From contig NC_133168.1 in assembly GCF_040802235.1 (NCBI RefSeq), forward strand, positions 30,895,759 through 30,959,758: a stretch of DNA of 64,000 nt, in the 5' to 3' direction. This DNA is from Manis javanica (Eukaryota > Chordata > Mammalia > Pholidota > Manidae). A program made the translations under genes and the position numbers. This document shows positions 31,613 through 43,644 of this stretch, piece after piece. The notes beneath the pieces were generated by a model. It saw only the letters and a program-made list of their open reading frames with translations, had not been told where the DNA came from and did not search any database. The first letter of the stretch is position 1. Every line of letters starts with the position of its first letter.

Positions 31613-31735
31613 ACAAGCAAAGAAAAATAACTCAAGAAATCCAATATGTAACCTCATTATAGTCATAAGTGTATCACTTAAACAAATAAATTTCAACTGA
31701 TCCACATCCCCCTAGATCCACTCACAACCTAACTT
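31613..31735 (+). pseudogene. 3' end of mitochondrial control region (NUMT)
   Basis: An A/C-rich 120-base stretch directly before tRNA-Phe ('caaataaatttcaactga', 'tagatccactcacaacctaa'), the position held by the control-region end in mtDNA. Assigned by position and composition; its first bases define the junction with ATP6. Confidence 0.6.
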
Positions 31736-31803
31736 GTTAAGGTAGCTTAGTAATTAAAACAAGACACTGAAAATGCCTAGATGACTTTGTTAACTCCATA
31801 AAC
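31736..31803 (+). pseudogene. Mitochondrial tRNA-Phe copy (NUMT)
   Basis: GTTAAGGTAGCTTAGTAATT through 'gacactgaaaatgcctagat' (anticodon GAA) to 'taactccataaaca', close to the mammalian mitochondrial tRNA-Phe. Confidence 0.93.
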
Positions 31804-32748
31804 ACAGAGATTTAGTCCCAGCCTTTCTATTAATTTTTAATAAAATTACACATACAACTATCCACATCCCCCCTAGACTGCCCCCTTAATCACTACTATA
31901 GACTATTAAAAGGAGCAGGCACCAAGCTCACCAAACAGCTTATAATGTCTTGCTTAACCACACCCCCACAGTAAACAGCAGAGATAAAAATTAAGCTATA
32001 AGTGAAGTTTGACTAGGTTATATTAATTAGGGTTGGTAAATTTTGTGTCAACCACCGTGGTCATATGGTTAAACCTAATTAATAAAATTTTGGCATAAAG
32101 CATGTTAAAGATGCTTATACAATTAAGTTAAATTTTAAGCTGTAAAAAGCTACAACTGGAATAAAAATAAGCAATGAAAGTGACTTTAACAACTCTGACT
32201 AAATGATAGCTGATAAACTGGGGTTAGATACCCTACTATGCTTGGCCCTAAGTCAAAATAGTTACCACAACAAAATTTTCTGAGTACTACTAGCAATAAT
32301 CTAAAACTCAAAGGACTTGGCAATGCTTTCTATCCCTGTAGAAGAGCCTGTTCTATAATTGGTAAGTCCCAATAAACCTCACCAGCCCTTGTTAATTCAG
32401 CCTGTAAACTGTCATCTGCAGCAAATATGAAAAAGTAACTATAGTAAGCACAAATACACAACATAAAAATGTTAAGTTAACGTGTACCTTATAGGATGGG
32501 AAGAAATGGGCTACATTTTCTACTCAAGAGCATCAAACTTCTATGAAAGTCTTTATTAAAAACTGAAAGAGGATTTAGTAGTAAATTAAGAATAATATCC
32601 AGCTTAATTGAATTAGGTCATGAACACATACATATGGTCTGTGACCTCCTCAAAATGGAAACTAACATACAACCTATTAATAGTTATTAAACACATAAGT
32701 GGATAAGTCATGACAAGGTAAGCATAGTGGAAAGTGTGCTTGGATGAA
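31804..32748 (+). pseudogene. 12S rRNA copy (NUMT)
   Basis: Complete length (about 945 bases). Landmarks: 'tttagtcccagcctttctat' at the start, 'ctggggttagataccctact' at about 32219, 'ggtaagcatagtggaaagtg' at the end. Substitutions in conserved stems mark it as a pseudogene. Confidence 0.93.
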
Positions 32749-32815
32749 TCAAAGTATAGCTTAAACAAAGTATCTAATTTACACCCAGGAGATTTCTTAT
32801 TAAATGACCACTCAC
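32749..32815 (+). pseudogene. Mitochondrial tRNA-Val copy (NUMT)
   Basis: 'caaagtatagcttaaacaaa' and 'tctaatttacacccaggaga' (anticodon TAC) lie between 12S and 16S sequence. Confidence 0.85.
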
Positions 32816-33588
32816 TTGCTAGCCCCCAAAACTACCAAACTCAAAAAACATAAACAAATTAAACAAAACACTCAAAAGTGTGAGAGGTAAATTTTGATTG
32901 GCATGAATGGAGGAAACAGGGAGGGGATGGTGAAAGAAATACAGAAGGCACTGAACAGCAGAGGTCTCCCTGTTACCTTTGCCTGATGTCACCTAGAGCA
33001 GTTTAACAAAGAGCTAAGTTAAATACCCTGAAAGCAGACCAGCTACTTATGAACTGCTTTGGCAGAATGAACCCATCTATATAACAAAATAGTGAGAAAA
33101 TTTACAGAAAAAGGTGAAAGGCCTAAGTAGCTTGGTGATAACTAGTTGTCCAGAACACAGTTTTAGTTCAAATTTAAATTTACCTAAAAAAGAAAAACAG
33201 CAATTCCAATGTAAATTTGAATTATATTATAAAAAGTACAGCTTTTAGACATAGGGTACAGCTTTTCTTAGAAAGTAAGTATAAACAAGACCACAGTTGG
33301 CCTGAGAGGTCACCAATCAAGAAACAACACATTGGTTGTAGCTGCAGCAATAAGATTACTCAAATACAACACTAATCTATTAAATATAGAAGCAACGCTG
33401 TTAATGTGAGCAAGAGGAAATAGTCTCCTTGCATAAGTTTGTATCAGGATGGATGCTCACTAATAGTTAACTAATAAACCTAACATAACATGTAGTGATT
33501 TATCAAGTCACCTATTAATCCAACACAGGTATGCAAATAAGGAAAGATTAAGAAAAGGAAAAGGAACTCAACAAACACAAACCCAATG
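32816..33588 (+). pseudogene. 16S rRNA 5' half copy (NUMT)
   Basis: Recognisable blocks: 'accagctacttatgaac', 'gtgataactagttgtccaga', 'gccatt'-free 'gtttgtatcaggatggatgc', and 'aaggaactcaacaaacaca' just before similarity ends at about 33588. The 3' half of 16S, including the peptidyl-transferase region, is absent. Confidence 0.88.
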
Positions 33589-33639
33589 GTGGTTGTAGAA
33601 CAATTCCTGAACTGAGGTTCTACAATAACTGAGGGTATA

Positions 33640-35108
33640 GGTTTATTTTTTAAAGATAAACTGATGAGATAAAAAGGTGCTGTCTTAAGTAACTTTGGAA
33701 AATAGTGTTTTTGCTAGCTATTATAAGGCAAAAAACCGAAAGAACTATAAATGCTGTATGCTAGTTGTAAATTTATTTTTCACATGTTATGAGGTAGTAG
33801 CTTGAAACTTTGAGTGCATAAGGACTAATAAGCATGTGAATAAATTGTAGATAGTGGGAGACATGTTTCCTACCATCAGGGATGGAAGCTACAGATAAGC
33901 AAGTGGTGAAGGCTAGAATAAACCCTGTGGTGCAGAATTGGAGTTGGAAACGTCAGTACAAACTCATGTTTAGTTAATATTTAAACAGATGATAGATACA
34001 GAAATAATTATAGATAATGTGTATATAAATGGGTGTCTTTGAGAGGGTCTAAAAGCAATAAGACCCCAGAAGCAGTATCAAAAAGCACACCCAGCACCTA
34101 GATCTTGGTTTCTAGATGTCATCTTCCAACAAAAGGAATCAACACTTCTTGGAAAAATGTCTGATTCCAGTCTTGAGTCAAGGGAAAAGCAAGATGAGCC
34201 TGAAGCATTTGAAGTGATGGAGAGAAAGGAAATGAAATTTTAAAAAAAAGGGACATGTCAAAAGAACACAGGAGGTGACTTGAAGGTCTTTCAACAGCCA
34301 AAGTTTAAATAATTTGAGCAATGAGAAAGAGTAGAATGGGATTATAACTCGAAAAAAAATCTTTAGGTCCTTACTACCATAAATAACATATTGAATAAAT
34401 ATGCAATTAGGGGAGAAGATGCAAATCTTTCTTAATGAATTCCAAATAATATATGTAGGTACTATTACCCTCCCTATGGGGAGGAGCTTGATTCTCTTCT
34501 TCTTCAGTCTAGGCTAAATAAACTGTTTTTGAATGAAATGTCATTAGAAGAGAAGCAGAAAATTATCTCTGCATAGTGGAGAAATCTAGCAGACAACACT
34601 TACACCAGGTAATCTAGGTTGATATCACCAGTGATAAGTGATTTTGACATCATATCCCTCTTATGATTCTATGTGTGGGACATGTCACCTCTGGGATATT
34701 CTGTCCCCAAATTATGAGAAACATCACACAAACAGAAACTGAGGGATGTTCTACAAAATATCTGACCAATAGTCTTCAAAAGCTTCAAGGTCATGAAAAG
34801 CAAAGACTAAAGAACTTTCACAGATCAGAGGATACGAGGAGACATGATACCTAAATGCAAAATGGTACCCTAGATTGGATCCACGGACAGAAAAAGGACA
34901 TTTTTTTGGTGAGATCTGAATGAAGTCAGTGGTTTAATTAATGGTAATCTACCAATGTTAATTTCCTAGTTTTGACAAGTGCTCCATGGATATGTAAAAT
35001 GTAAAGATTAAGGGAAGCTTTGTGACAGGTATATAGGAACTCTTTAACTTAGTATTTTAGTAACTTTTCTGTAAGTCAAATATTACCCCAAAATAAAAAT
35101 TAAAGAGC
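33640..35108 (+). mobile_element. Old L1M-type LINE-1 3' region
   Basis: A 1.4-kb sense fragment with the long 3' UTR typical of old mammalian L1M subfamilies: 'atgctagttgtaaattta', 'tccaacaaaaggaatcaaca', 'aataaatatgcaattagg', 'aacatcacacaaacag', 'gattggatccacggaca' and a final 'ttaccccaaaataaaaat'. No coding capacity. It begins close to where the NUMT ends, so the NUMT may have inserted in or beside it. Confidence 0.75.
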
Positions 35109-35142
35109 AAAAAGAAAAGACTTGGCTTCATATGCCTGTGCA

Positions 35143-35305
35143 TTCTCAACTTGTCTTGAAAAACTCATCTGCAAGTTTTTCAAAATTACATGTCTTGGCC
35201 TTACCTGGGAGATTCTGATTCAATAGGACTGCTGTCCTATCCAGGGAAGCTGCATAACTGTAAAGTGGTGCAGAAGATTCTCATGTACTCCACATGTCGC
35301 AAAAG
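35143..35305. mobile_element. MER5-like DNA transposon relic
   Basis: 'cattctcaacttgtcttgaa', 'cttacctgggagattctgat' and 'tcaataggactgctg' follow MER5A order. Ends are poorly preserved. Confidence 0.5.
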
Positions 35306-36250
35306 AACTTTCCAATAGACAAAGCCTACCTATGACATTCCTCTATATAGACTTAAAAAATTTTTTTATAGTGAACAGTTGCTCAGAGACCATAGCCAGA
35401 CTGCCTTTTATAAGTGTAACTAAGGATATGCTATTAATATAAATGTTTCTGGGTATTAGGAATATAATTGGTAGGTTGAATAGCTTTTCACATGAAAAAT
35501 TGCATGAAACCTGTGCATTGTACTTCTAAATATAGTATATTGTAAGTTTGCCACTTGACAACTGTAAGCCCAGAAACTTACTAAATATTTATGGGCCTAG
35601 GAATTATATCCACATCTACATTTTGCATTCCATTTACTTTGAAGTGAAAATTTACAGTATTTTCAGCAGTATTCTCATATGGTCATCCTATATTTGCAAG
35701 CTTCTTGTGAAACTGAAGCATTCTAAAGTTATTTCAATAAACAGGAAAAACAAACAGCTTGGAAAGATGTAGGGGAAAGTTAAAAAAAGAAAAGTACTGG
35801 TTAATAAAAATAGAAAAACAATCGAAGTCAAACAGCTCATGTAGATCAAATCCCAACTGTGTGTATATTTCTCTTACTGAGGTCCATGAATACCTATAGA
35901 TTCATGCAGAAGTGTAAGGTATTCCTTGGATTCTCTGAAATTATACTGTATTAAGGAAAGCATATGTCTGTACATTTTTCTGGGGATTCTCTATAAGGGC
36001 AGTGAGACAAAAAGAATTAAGAAACATCATACGTGTTCTGAGAAAGAATAGCATACTTTTATACTGACTAAATCACTTTTAAATCAAATAACTAAAAAAT
36101 AGGTGTATTGTGATCTGATTGCATGACCTCTTGCTAATGTAGATCTTATCTATTTTTCCCAAAAGAGGTTAAGAAAAGTCTCTAAAAATTGCTAAAAGTA
36201 TGCAATTAGCATTTCCAGAGAGGATGGGAAAAACTAAAACCTCAATCTGA
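35306..36250. other. No feature recognised
   Basis: AT-rich DNA, no repeat family or coding signal identified. Confidence 0.3.
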
Positions 36251-36254
36251 GGAT

Positions 36255-37640
36255 AGGTCATTCATTTGCCAAATGTTTACAAAGCCTTTTTACTATGTGC
36301 CAGGCACAGTTCTAGGAACTTTGGAATACATTAAAATAGACAAAGCAGACAAGCAACTGTCTCTCATAGTTTACTTTCAAGTAGGGAAGGTAGGCAATAA
36401 AGAAAATAAATAAATTACATAGTAAGTTAGAGAGTGTATAAATAAAACAAAATAAGTAAATTACATAGTAAGTTAGAGAGTGTATAAATGCTATGGAAAA
36501 GAGAAAAAATAGAGCAAGGTAAGGGGGGTGAAACTGCCAGTTGGTGGTTTTGGGGGAACAGTTATAAAATAAGGTGAGGGGTAGCCCTCGTTGAAGAAGT
36601 GAGATTTGGGCAAAGATCTGAAGAAGGTGAGAGAATTAGGCAAGTGGATTCTGGGGAAGAGTTTTCCAAGCAGAGCAACAGTTAAAACAAAGGTCATATT
36701 TGGGGAGCCACAAGGAGCTCTGGCAGGAATGGAGTGAGCAGTGAGGGAGGAAGAGAAGGACTAGAAAAGAGGTGAGAGGAATGATGAGGCAGTGGGGTCC
36801 TTCATTTAGGGTTTTTCTCTGCGTGAGATGGGAGCCACTACAAGTATTTTGTTTTGTTTTTACAGATTTGTAAGTATAAATCTTAATGTAACTTTGTCAG
36901 AAGTTGAAAAATCAAGTGAAAACAAAATATGAAAGACTAGAGGGAACCACATAAAGAAACTGAATTAAAGAGGAGGGAGTAATCAACATTGTCACACGGT
37001 GAGCTGACAGGCAAGATGATCGATGAGATTCGGCCACTGGGTTTAGTAACATGAAATCACTGATGACTTTGTCAAGAACAGTCAAAGTGGAGGGGTGAGG
37101 GCAAAAGCTGACTTAGTGGATTCAAGACAGAATGGAGGAAAAAAATTAGAGGCAGTCAGGCAATTTGCTGCAAAGGAGGCAAAGGAATAGAGTTGGTAGG
37201 AAGAGTTGAGTAAAACTAAGTGTTTTTTTCTTTTTAAAATAGGACAAATAATATGTTTGAATTCTTATAGAAATGACCCAACAGATAGTGAAAAATTAAT
37301 GGTGCAGGAGAAAGAGGAGAATCAATCGACTGACAAGCAGGAGGGGTCTAGTGCACAGAGGGGCTGACACTTAGGGGAATGGAAGTTTCATCTATGGAAA
37401 AGGTGGCAATGCAAAGAACATGGTGAGATATTTTGGTAGAAACCTGAGGAAATTTTCTTCTAATTGCTTCTTTTTTCTCAGTGAAGTGAGAATTAAGGTC
37501 AGCAGCTGAGAGCAAGGATAATCTAAAAATTCTATGAAGATGAAGATATGTCAAAGAGACTCTACTTTTGAGCTTCTGTTTAGCAGTGTTTGCCAGTTTC
37601 AGTTGAGTGGAATTAATGGAGGCAAGAGTTCAATCTGAGA
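36255..37640 (+). mobile_element. Ancient interspersed repeat (L2-class or similar)
   Basis: Follows the widespread mammalian repeat containing 'tactatgtgccaggcacag', 'agttctaggaact', 'gatctgaagaaggtgagaga', 'ttccaagcagagcaacag', 'gatgggagccact' and 'gcttcttttttctcagtgaa' in order over 1.4 kb. I recall this family as an ancient non-LTR relic but cannot fix its name. A local duplication of about 45 bases lies at 36405-36489. Confidence 0.5.
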
Positions 37641-37930
37641 AGCACCATAATAATCTGTACAAAGAACAGCTGCCATGTGCAATTCATATCTACCTGTTTG
37701 ATGCATCACTTAAAATGATATTCTTCCAGAACTCGTTGTACATGAAGGGACATTTTAGGGCTTTGATCTCTTGGAGAATGTTCTGAAAGGAGGATACCCA
37801 TGGCTTCTGCACAAACTGCTCCCAGAGGACTCACCCAAGAATTTGTGAGTGTATATCCAGTAGAAATAGTGCAAACAAATTCATCTTGATCCCAAAGGTC
37901 TAGCTCCATCTAAAGCTCAAGTGTCTTTCC
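37641..37930. other. Unassigned stretch with a 67-codon minus-strand frame
   Basis: The frame at 37706-37909 (minus) begins MELDLWDQDEFVC and ends in VLEEYHFK. Composition is protein-like (not repeat-like), but I recognise no family, see no splice signals that frame it convincingly, and upstream codons contain a stop. It could be a fragment of a processed pseudogene or chance. Confidence 0.2.
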
Positions 37931-39145
37931 TCTTCTGTACCATGTGAGTTTACTGAAGCAAATATTCATGGTTAGCCCTGTGTCTCTTCCCTTGTATCCA
38001 TCAAGTCCATTTAGGTATGCAAAGCCACTCAGTTCTCACTGCCTTTACAATCTGATGATCTTCTGCTGGTGTCTCCTTAACCGCCTCACAGCAGTGTGGC
38101 CTTGTGTATGCCTAAACTGGGTGAGCTGCATTTAAGCAAGGGGCTCTCTGAGACAGTGACAGTACACTGAGAAGTTGACTTCAGTCATTTTCTCATTCAT
38201 TTGTCGATTTAGAACTTTGGAGTTAATGAGGCATCCTATTTATAAAGGCATTTTGAAAAAAGAAGGGAATATTAAGCAAGAATATTAATAGAGAGCAGGA
38301 GAAAGGAAGAAAGCAAGCAACAAAAAGAAAGAGAGAGAGAGAGAGAGAGAGGGAAGCAAGGAAGACAGAAAGAAGTAGCTCAGCAATTTTTTGCTCTGAC
38401 TTGGATAGTTAACCTACAGAGAAAAAATTAGTTTCGTTAGCACACTATGTGTACATGTACATGAGGCATGTATGAAAGTCTGAGCAGAATCCCATGACCT
38501 TTCATTCACCCTTGTATAGACAATTCTACATTTCCTTAAGTCACAAACATGGAGTCTCAACTCTCTAACAGTCCATTTTGTGGTAGTAATTAGCACTTGA
38601 GTCTCCACTCAAGGTTAAGTCTGTCCTCACCCTTCCCCCACTGGAGACCTATTATTAAAGGGCAAGCTTCTGCTCCCCCATTCCCCAGACCCCCAGGTTG
38701 TCAGATTCTTCTGAAGGGAGTAGGTGGAGGAAGTAGAGGCAGCCCTAGTGTGTTAGAACACTGCCTCACAAGGGCTAGTTGTTGAATATCTGGAAAATTA
38801 TAAACAGGTTGTTAAACACCACAGAATCGGGCAATAGCTGTAAATCAGGCCTTTACCCCTAGATAGCTGTTTACTAATCAATTGCTGGGTTAGGGAATGA
38901 GAATGGGGAACTCACCCTGGCCGTTGGTGGCTGTGAGCTGTCTAGCTTGTCAGACAGTCTGCCTCCACACAGACCTGTGAGCTTCTGGAAGACTCCCACC
39001 ATCTGGTGCCTATTTTGTGATGGGCAGAGCACGTTGTCCTTTAGCAGGTTGCTCCCAGTCCTCAGTCAGCTTCTGATGGTCACCTCAAAGGCTTCTGCTG
39101 TTGAAGGCCCACTGTTGTTCTGGCATTACCTCAGAAGAGCAATCT
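37931..39145. other. No gene recognised; GA microsatellite
   Basis: A (GA)n run lies at about 38329-38352 in a purine-rich stretch (38285-38375). Nothing else is identified. Confidence 0.35.
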
Positions 39146-39838
39146 CATTGTATTAGTTTACTATTGCTGCATAAAACAACTACCAGAAACTCAGTGACTT
39201 CAAACAATACACATTTATTATCTCAGTTTCCATGGCTCAAGAGTCTGGGCATAGTTTAGCTGGTCCTCTACTCAAGGTCTACCAAGACTATGCCTGTAGT
39301 CAAGGTGTCAGGGAGACTACATTCCTTTCTGGAGCTTGGGGTCTTCTTCCAAGCTCATGAGATTATTGGCAGAATTGAGCTCCTAGTGGCTGTAGGATTG
39401 AGGTTCCTATTTTCTTGCTGTCCATGAATCAGGGGCTTCTCTCAGCTCTTAGAGGCCACTGGCAGTGCTTTGTTATGTGTCCTTCTCACAAGTCCTTGAC
39501 AGCATGACAGTTACTCTTTCAAAGACAGAAGTTGAATCTCTCTATCTGGTTTGCTAAGAGGTAGTCTTTGAAATGTAATGTAATGTAAAATGTAATGTAA
39601 TGTAATGTAATACAATGATGGGAGTGGCTACCCCATCATCTTTGCCTAATCAAGGAAGTGATTTTCCAACACTTTTCTATGATGTAACATAATCAAGAGA
39701 GTGACATCCAATCACCTTTGCCACATTCTCTCAGCTAGAAGCAAGTCCCTGGTTCTACTCATATTCAACAGGAGGGGATTGTACTGGGATTGTGACTCAT
39801 TGAAGGTCACCTTAACATTGTGTCCACCATACCCACTT
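39146..39838 (-). mobile_element. MaLR/MLT1-like LTR relic, antisense
   Basis: Reads 'tattagtttactattgctgc', 'acacatttattatctcagtt', 'caaggtgtcagggagac', 'gtgacatccaatcacctttg' and 'ttctactcatattcaaca', the reverse of a typical MLT1-like LTR, with the polyadenylation signal in the minus sense near 39215. A pentanucleotide run (AATGT)n has grown at about 39569-39612. Confidence 0.6.
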
Positions 39839-42490
39839 TAGGATCTACATCTGGTCCCTAAGTTTCATGGACTGTGAACCTGCTGTCAGAGGAGAGCAGA
39901 AATTCTTCTCAACACAGACTCAGCTTTGTCTCTGTCTTACTACCAAAGCAGCCTGCTGACTTTTCTTTCCTTTAGGATTTTCTGGGCCAGAGTTAGAGAC
40001 ATTTCTACTGTGTTCCACTACAGGTACAATGTGTGTATCCCTTTGATGGTCACTTTGAAGCCCACTGTCTTTGGACTTGAAGCAAAAAAGTTGAAACTGA
40101 CATTGCATCCCTTTAATTGCACTGCACCCATTTCCACTCGATTCTTTGGTGGAAAAAGAAACTGGTTGTCACAGCCTAAATTTCTCCAAAGAATTCTCAG
40201 ATCTTCTTTCTTCCTTATATTCTGACTTTCTGGTGTAAATTTAATCTTGCCAATGATCTCAAGAGTTAGGTAGAATCTTCACCTTCCATAACAGGAGAGC
40301 AGTAGATTACTGTGTAAAATCCATAAACTAAGATTAGCAGCATGTATTATTCTTTTAAAATGTAGATGAATACTAGCAGAAATAGTTAAAAGAATAAAAA
40401 GTAGATGCCAATAGAAAGCAGGATATGCTTTTTTATGGGCAAGGGTGAGGCAAGTCACTGCTATGTTTTTTATAATCATTGTAATACTAAATAATTTTTA
40501 GATTATCTACCCTTGTGATTTGGACTTTAAAGAAGATATGCTCAAAGAGTCACTAGTTTAACTTGGTCTTTGTCCTTTCATGTGTTACTGGAGGACTAAA
40601 CATAGGAATTCCTGTTCTTCAGTTTACTCATCTGCTCAGTGAGCACCACTAAGTGAGCACAACAATGCTTTAAAAATTAAGAAAAGCAAAACGTCTTGAG
40701 GTGCTCCAAGGAAACATGCAAAAAATGCTAGTCATGATGAACCAATTTGCCATCATCAGACTTTCTAAGTGTTGAATCAAATGCTTTTTGTCAAAGTTAT
40801 TACTGTTCTGAAGTTTTAATTTGGTCTCAGCTGAAATATATTTGCTGAACACAAGCTATGTTGATGTTTTGTACTGAATATATTTTAAGGTTGAATTATT
40901 AATTGTGTTTGACATTCTTGGAAGTCAATGATCACTTTAGTGGAACATATTTTACCTAAAAAGTATCCTTATCTTCCTCATTAATCTTACACATCAATAT
41001 CCTAAACATTATAGGATATCCTAAACTATATAGAGAGACATATTGAACATATAAACCATGCAGGATAGCAAACAAAGGCAAAAATTGAAGTGCTGAAAGC
41101 AGCATTCATTGCTGGAATACAACTCGCCAGTGTAGCATGAAGTAACCGTTTCAGTGATCACAAGGGCTAGGCCAAAGTCACAGCAGGGACAGTCCCTATA
41201 ATCAGCATTTAAAATTATCAGTATCCAGGCTTGAGAAGGCTGGTACTCAAGGGACCCTTTTTTGCGCTGTATTTTTTAACATGTGAAATGCAAATTGGAA
41301 AGCAGCACAGCTTTTCCTATCAAATTTCATCTACTGAAAATTGACCTGGACCATTTTGGAAATGCACGTTACATTGTGTTATGTTAGTTTTGATAGATAA
41401 TAGAAGATTCTAAGAGTCTAATGTGGGTGAAATTTGATTCCTTTTTCATAGCCTTGACATAAGGTGATGATGAAAGAAAATCTCAAAATTCTGAGTCATA
41501 TGCAGACATTTGTTAACATTATTACTAATCAGGGCCAGGCCAGCTTACCCTACTTTTTAAGGCTGAGGAGGTCCTAGCTCTCTGTCCTTAGATGATTCAA
41601 CTACATGTTTCATAGAAGGTTTAGTTGAGGCAGACCCAGAGAATTCCTAGAGGCAGGATTCTGTTACCCTGCATTTGACATCAGGCAAACGGCCATCTTC
41701 TGGACTTGCAGCTGGATGCAGGACAGGGAGCACAGGCTACAGGTCATACTAAATTTATATTCTCGGGTGGGGAGTCTCTCAAAACTATTTCATTGTAGCT
41801 CCTTCATATATCTAAAGTACCATTCTTTTCATCACTGGGAGCCCATTTCTAATATTCCTTATATTAACTACCTAAACCTCTTGAGCTGATAGAAGGAAGG
41901 ATATCTGGGTGATACGTACTAGCCTCCTCTGGAGTGTGGGCTTCCTAATTAACTACTAACTTACTAGCTTATTAACATAATGGGAATTTCTGTTTATGAT
42001 AACAGATTACACTTCAGCTTTACTTACACCAATACATGCTGTTTATACTGAAATATTTTAAAGTAAAACGTAAACATCATATCAATGTCCATTAGTTGGA
42101 TTATATATGGATGCATTTTCTACTAAATATCAGTTCTCCAGGAGCAAGCACATATTTGAAAAAAAAAAACACAAACACTTGAGGGAATGATGGTACATTA
42201 ATCTCTCACACTAGAGCTTGGTGTTTCAGCTGTGGGGCAAAGGGAGAACATAAATTTTGTTGTTTTACTTCATTCTTTCTCCATTTCTGGAATCAACTTG
42301 GCAAACAGACTGTAGGCTTTGGTCACCACTAAGTTTCCCCAAGCCATTGGAAGCTCTGCATCTTTTCTCAGTGGCATTACCAGAAAATTGATATATTATA
42401 TGTGGCATTAGTTCTAGTGAAATGCCCTTTCTCAAGTAGAGGCAGGCTCTTTATTTCATGGCTCTAAAAACTCCCAGGTTAGTGGAAAGG
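39839..42490. other. No gene or clear repeat recognised
   Basis: Single-copy-looking DNA. Frames at 39926-40225, 40279-40479 and 40670-40852 have no recognised similarity. The stretch 41080-41480 is compositionally even and could be conserved, but nothing decisive is visible. Confidence 0.3.
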
Positions 42491-42494
42491 AAGA

Positions 42495-42605
42495 AATTAG
42501 TCTCCCTCTCTCTCTCCCCCTCCCTTCTCTCTTCTCCTCTTTGCTTCTCTTCCCCTTCCTCCCTCCCTTCTCCCTTTCTTCTTCCCCACTTACTATCTCC
42601 TCTCT
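42495..42605. repeat. Pyrimidine-rich low-complexity tract
   Basis: Almost pure C/T on the plus strand (ctccctctctctctccccct and similar). The 61-codon frame over it (42458-42643) is a by-product. Confidence 0.8.
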
Positions 42606-43193
42606 TCTGTATCTTGTGCTGTTATTTTTTTGATCTCTTCTAATGAGATAATTGATTGCTAGGTTCTTTGTATTAAATAGGACTGAGTTACTTCTAAAAT
42701 GGAAGTTAAACCTCCATTATTCCTGGTTCTAATAAAGATATAGGTATAGAAACTACTATTGTTTCGGCTACCTGTTCTAAATGTTATAAACGTACAGATT
42801 ATCCCTTGGCCAATAACATTTTGTCTGGATAGCCCCACCCCTCTGCTGAGTCTTTTCTTGGTGACTTTGTCTTTGGACACCTGGTGTCATGGGTCGTTAA
42901 TTCCTGTGGGCAGGCATTCAAATACCCATGTTGCCTTTGGACATTTATTTATGTTTTCATTCAACCATTAAATATTTGCTGTCAAGGGGAAGAAGATAAA
43001 CATATAAATGAGGCAAATGCATCGACTGTGTTCAGTGAGATACTTAACAAAGACTTTAAGATTAATGCTTTCAGTTTTCTGGAGCTCCTTCCCTTACAAA
43101 ATCGAACATTTGGAGAATGCCATGTTAATTCTACTTCAAAAAGCCACAGACGAAGAATATAAACTGAGGGGCTAGAATAAACCTTAGTCAACC

Positions 43194-43325
43194 TGCCTCC
43201 CTACCTCTTTTCTCCCTCCCTCCCTCCTTCCTCCCTCCCTCCCTCCCTCCTTCCTCCCTTCCTCCCTCCCTCCTTCCTCCCTCCCTCCCTCCTTCCTCCC
43301 TCCCTCCTTCCTCCCTCCCTTCCTC
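43194..43325. repeat. (CCCT/CTTCC)n microsatellite
   Basis: About 130 bases of imperfect CTCC/CTTC tandem units. The minus-strand frame 43184-43417 encodes a Gly-Arg-Lys-Glu repeat only because of it. Confidence 0.92.
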
Positions 43326-43439
43326 TTGGGTTTCTGTTTCATGCATTTGCATGTAGGGATCATAGGCCCCAAATCGTGATTCTGTGGAAATGCTCTTTTA
43401 GACATCAGATGAATCATCTGACATACATCAGAGGCGTTA

Positions 43440-43620
43440 TATAAATCACTGTAATGACTGTTTTTTTTAAATCCCCCAAGTGAATTTCAAGGATTACCTA
43501 ACTAGTCCAAGGGCATGTATCTGGCAATGATCAGGACAAAGCTTGAACACAAATCATCTGACTGAAGATTTTGTACTTAATCCATCACACCACTCACACT
43601 TCACGATACACTGCAGAATG
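43440..43620 (-). mobile_element. Possible MIR SINE relic
   Basis: 'tggcaatgatcaggacaaag' and 'cttgaacacaaatcatctga' resemble antisense MIR. Weak. Confidence 0.35.
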
Positions 43621-43644
43621 AGAAGCTGACCTGGCAGGCGATAT

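Larger units (their letters stand above)
30050..33588 (+). pseudogene. NUMT: nuclear copy of mitochondrial DNA in two fused blocks
   Basis: A 3.5-kb insertion of mtDNA. Block 1 (30050-31612) follows the mitochondrial order COX1 3' end, tRNA-Ser(UCN), tRNA-Asp, COX2, tRNA-Lys, ATP8, ATP6. Block 2 (31613-33588) follows control-region end, tRNA-Phe, 12S rRNA, tRNA-Val and 16S rRNA (5' half). Both are in the same orientation. The roughly 8 kb of mtDNA between ATP6 and the control-region end is absent. Many substitutions, indels and in-frame stops show it is ancient. Subfeatures are listed separately. Confidence 0.93.

Noticed and set aside
31736..32815. Functional tRNA-Phe, tRNA-Val and 12S rRNA genes
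   Set aside because: They are mitochondrial sequences in mitochondrial order within nuclear DNA, with damaged stems and flanking nuclear repeats.
42458..42643. Ser/Leu/Pro-rich 61-codon frame
   Set aside because: It follows a pyrimidine-rich low-complexity tract; no other support.
43184..43417. Gly/Arg/Lys/Glu repeat protein
   Set aside because: Produced entirely by translating the CTCC/CTTC microsatellite.
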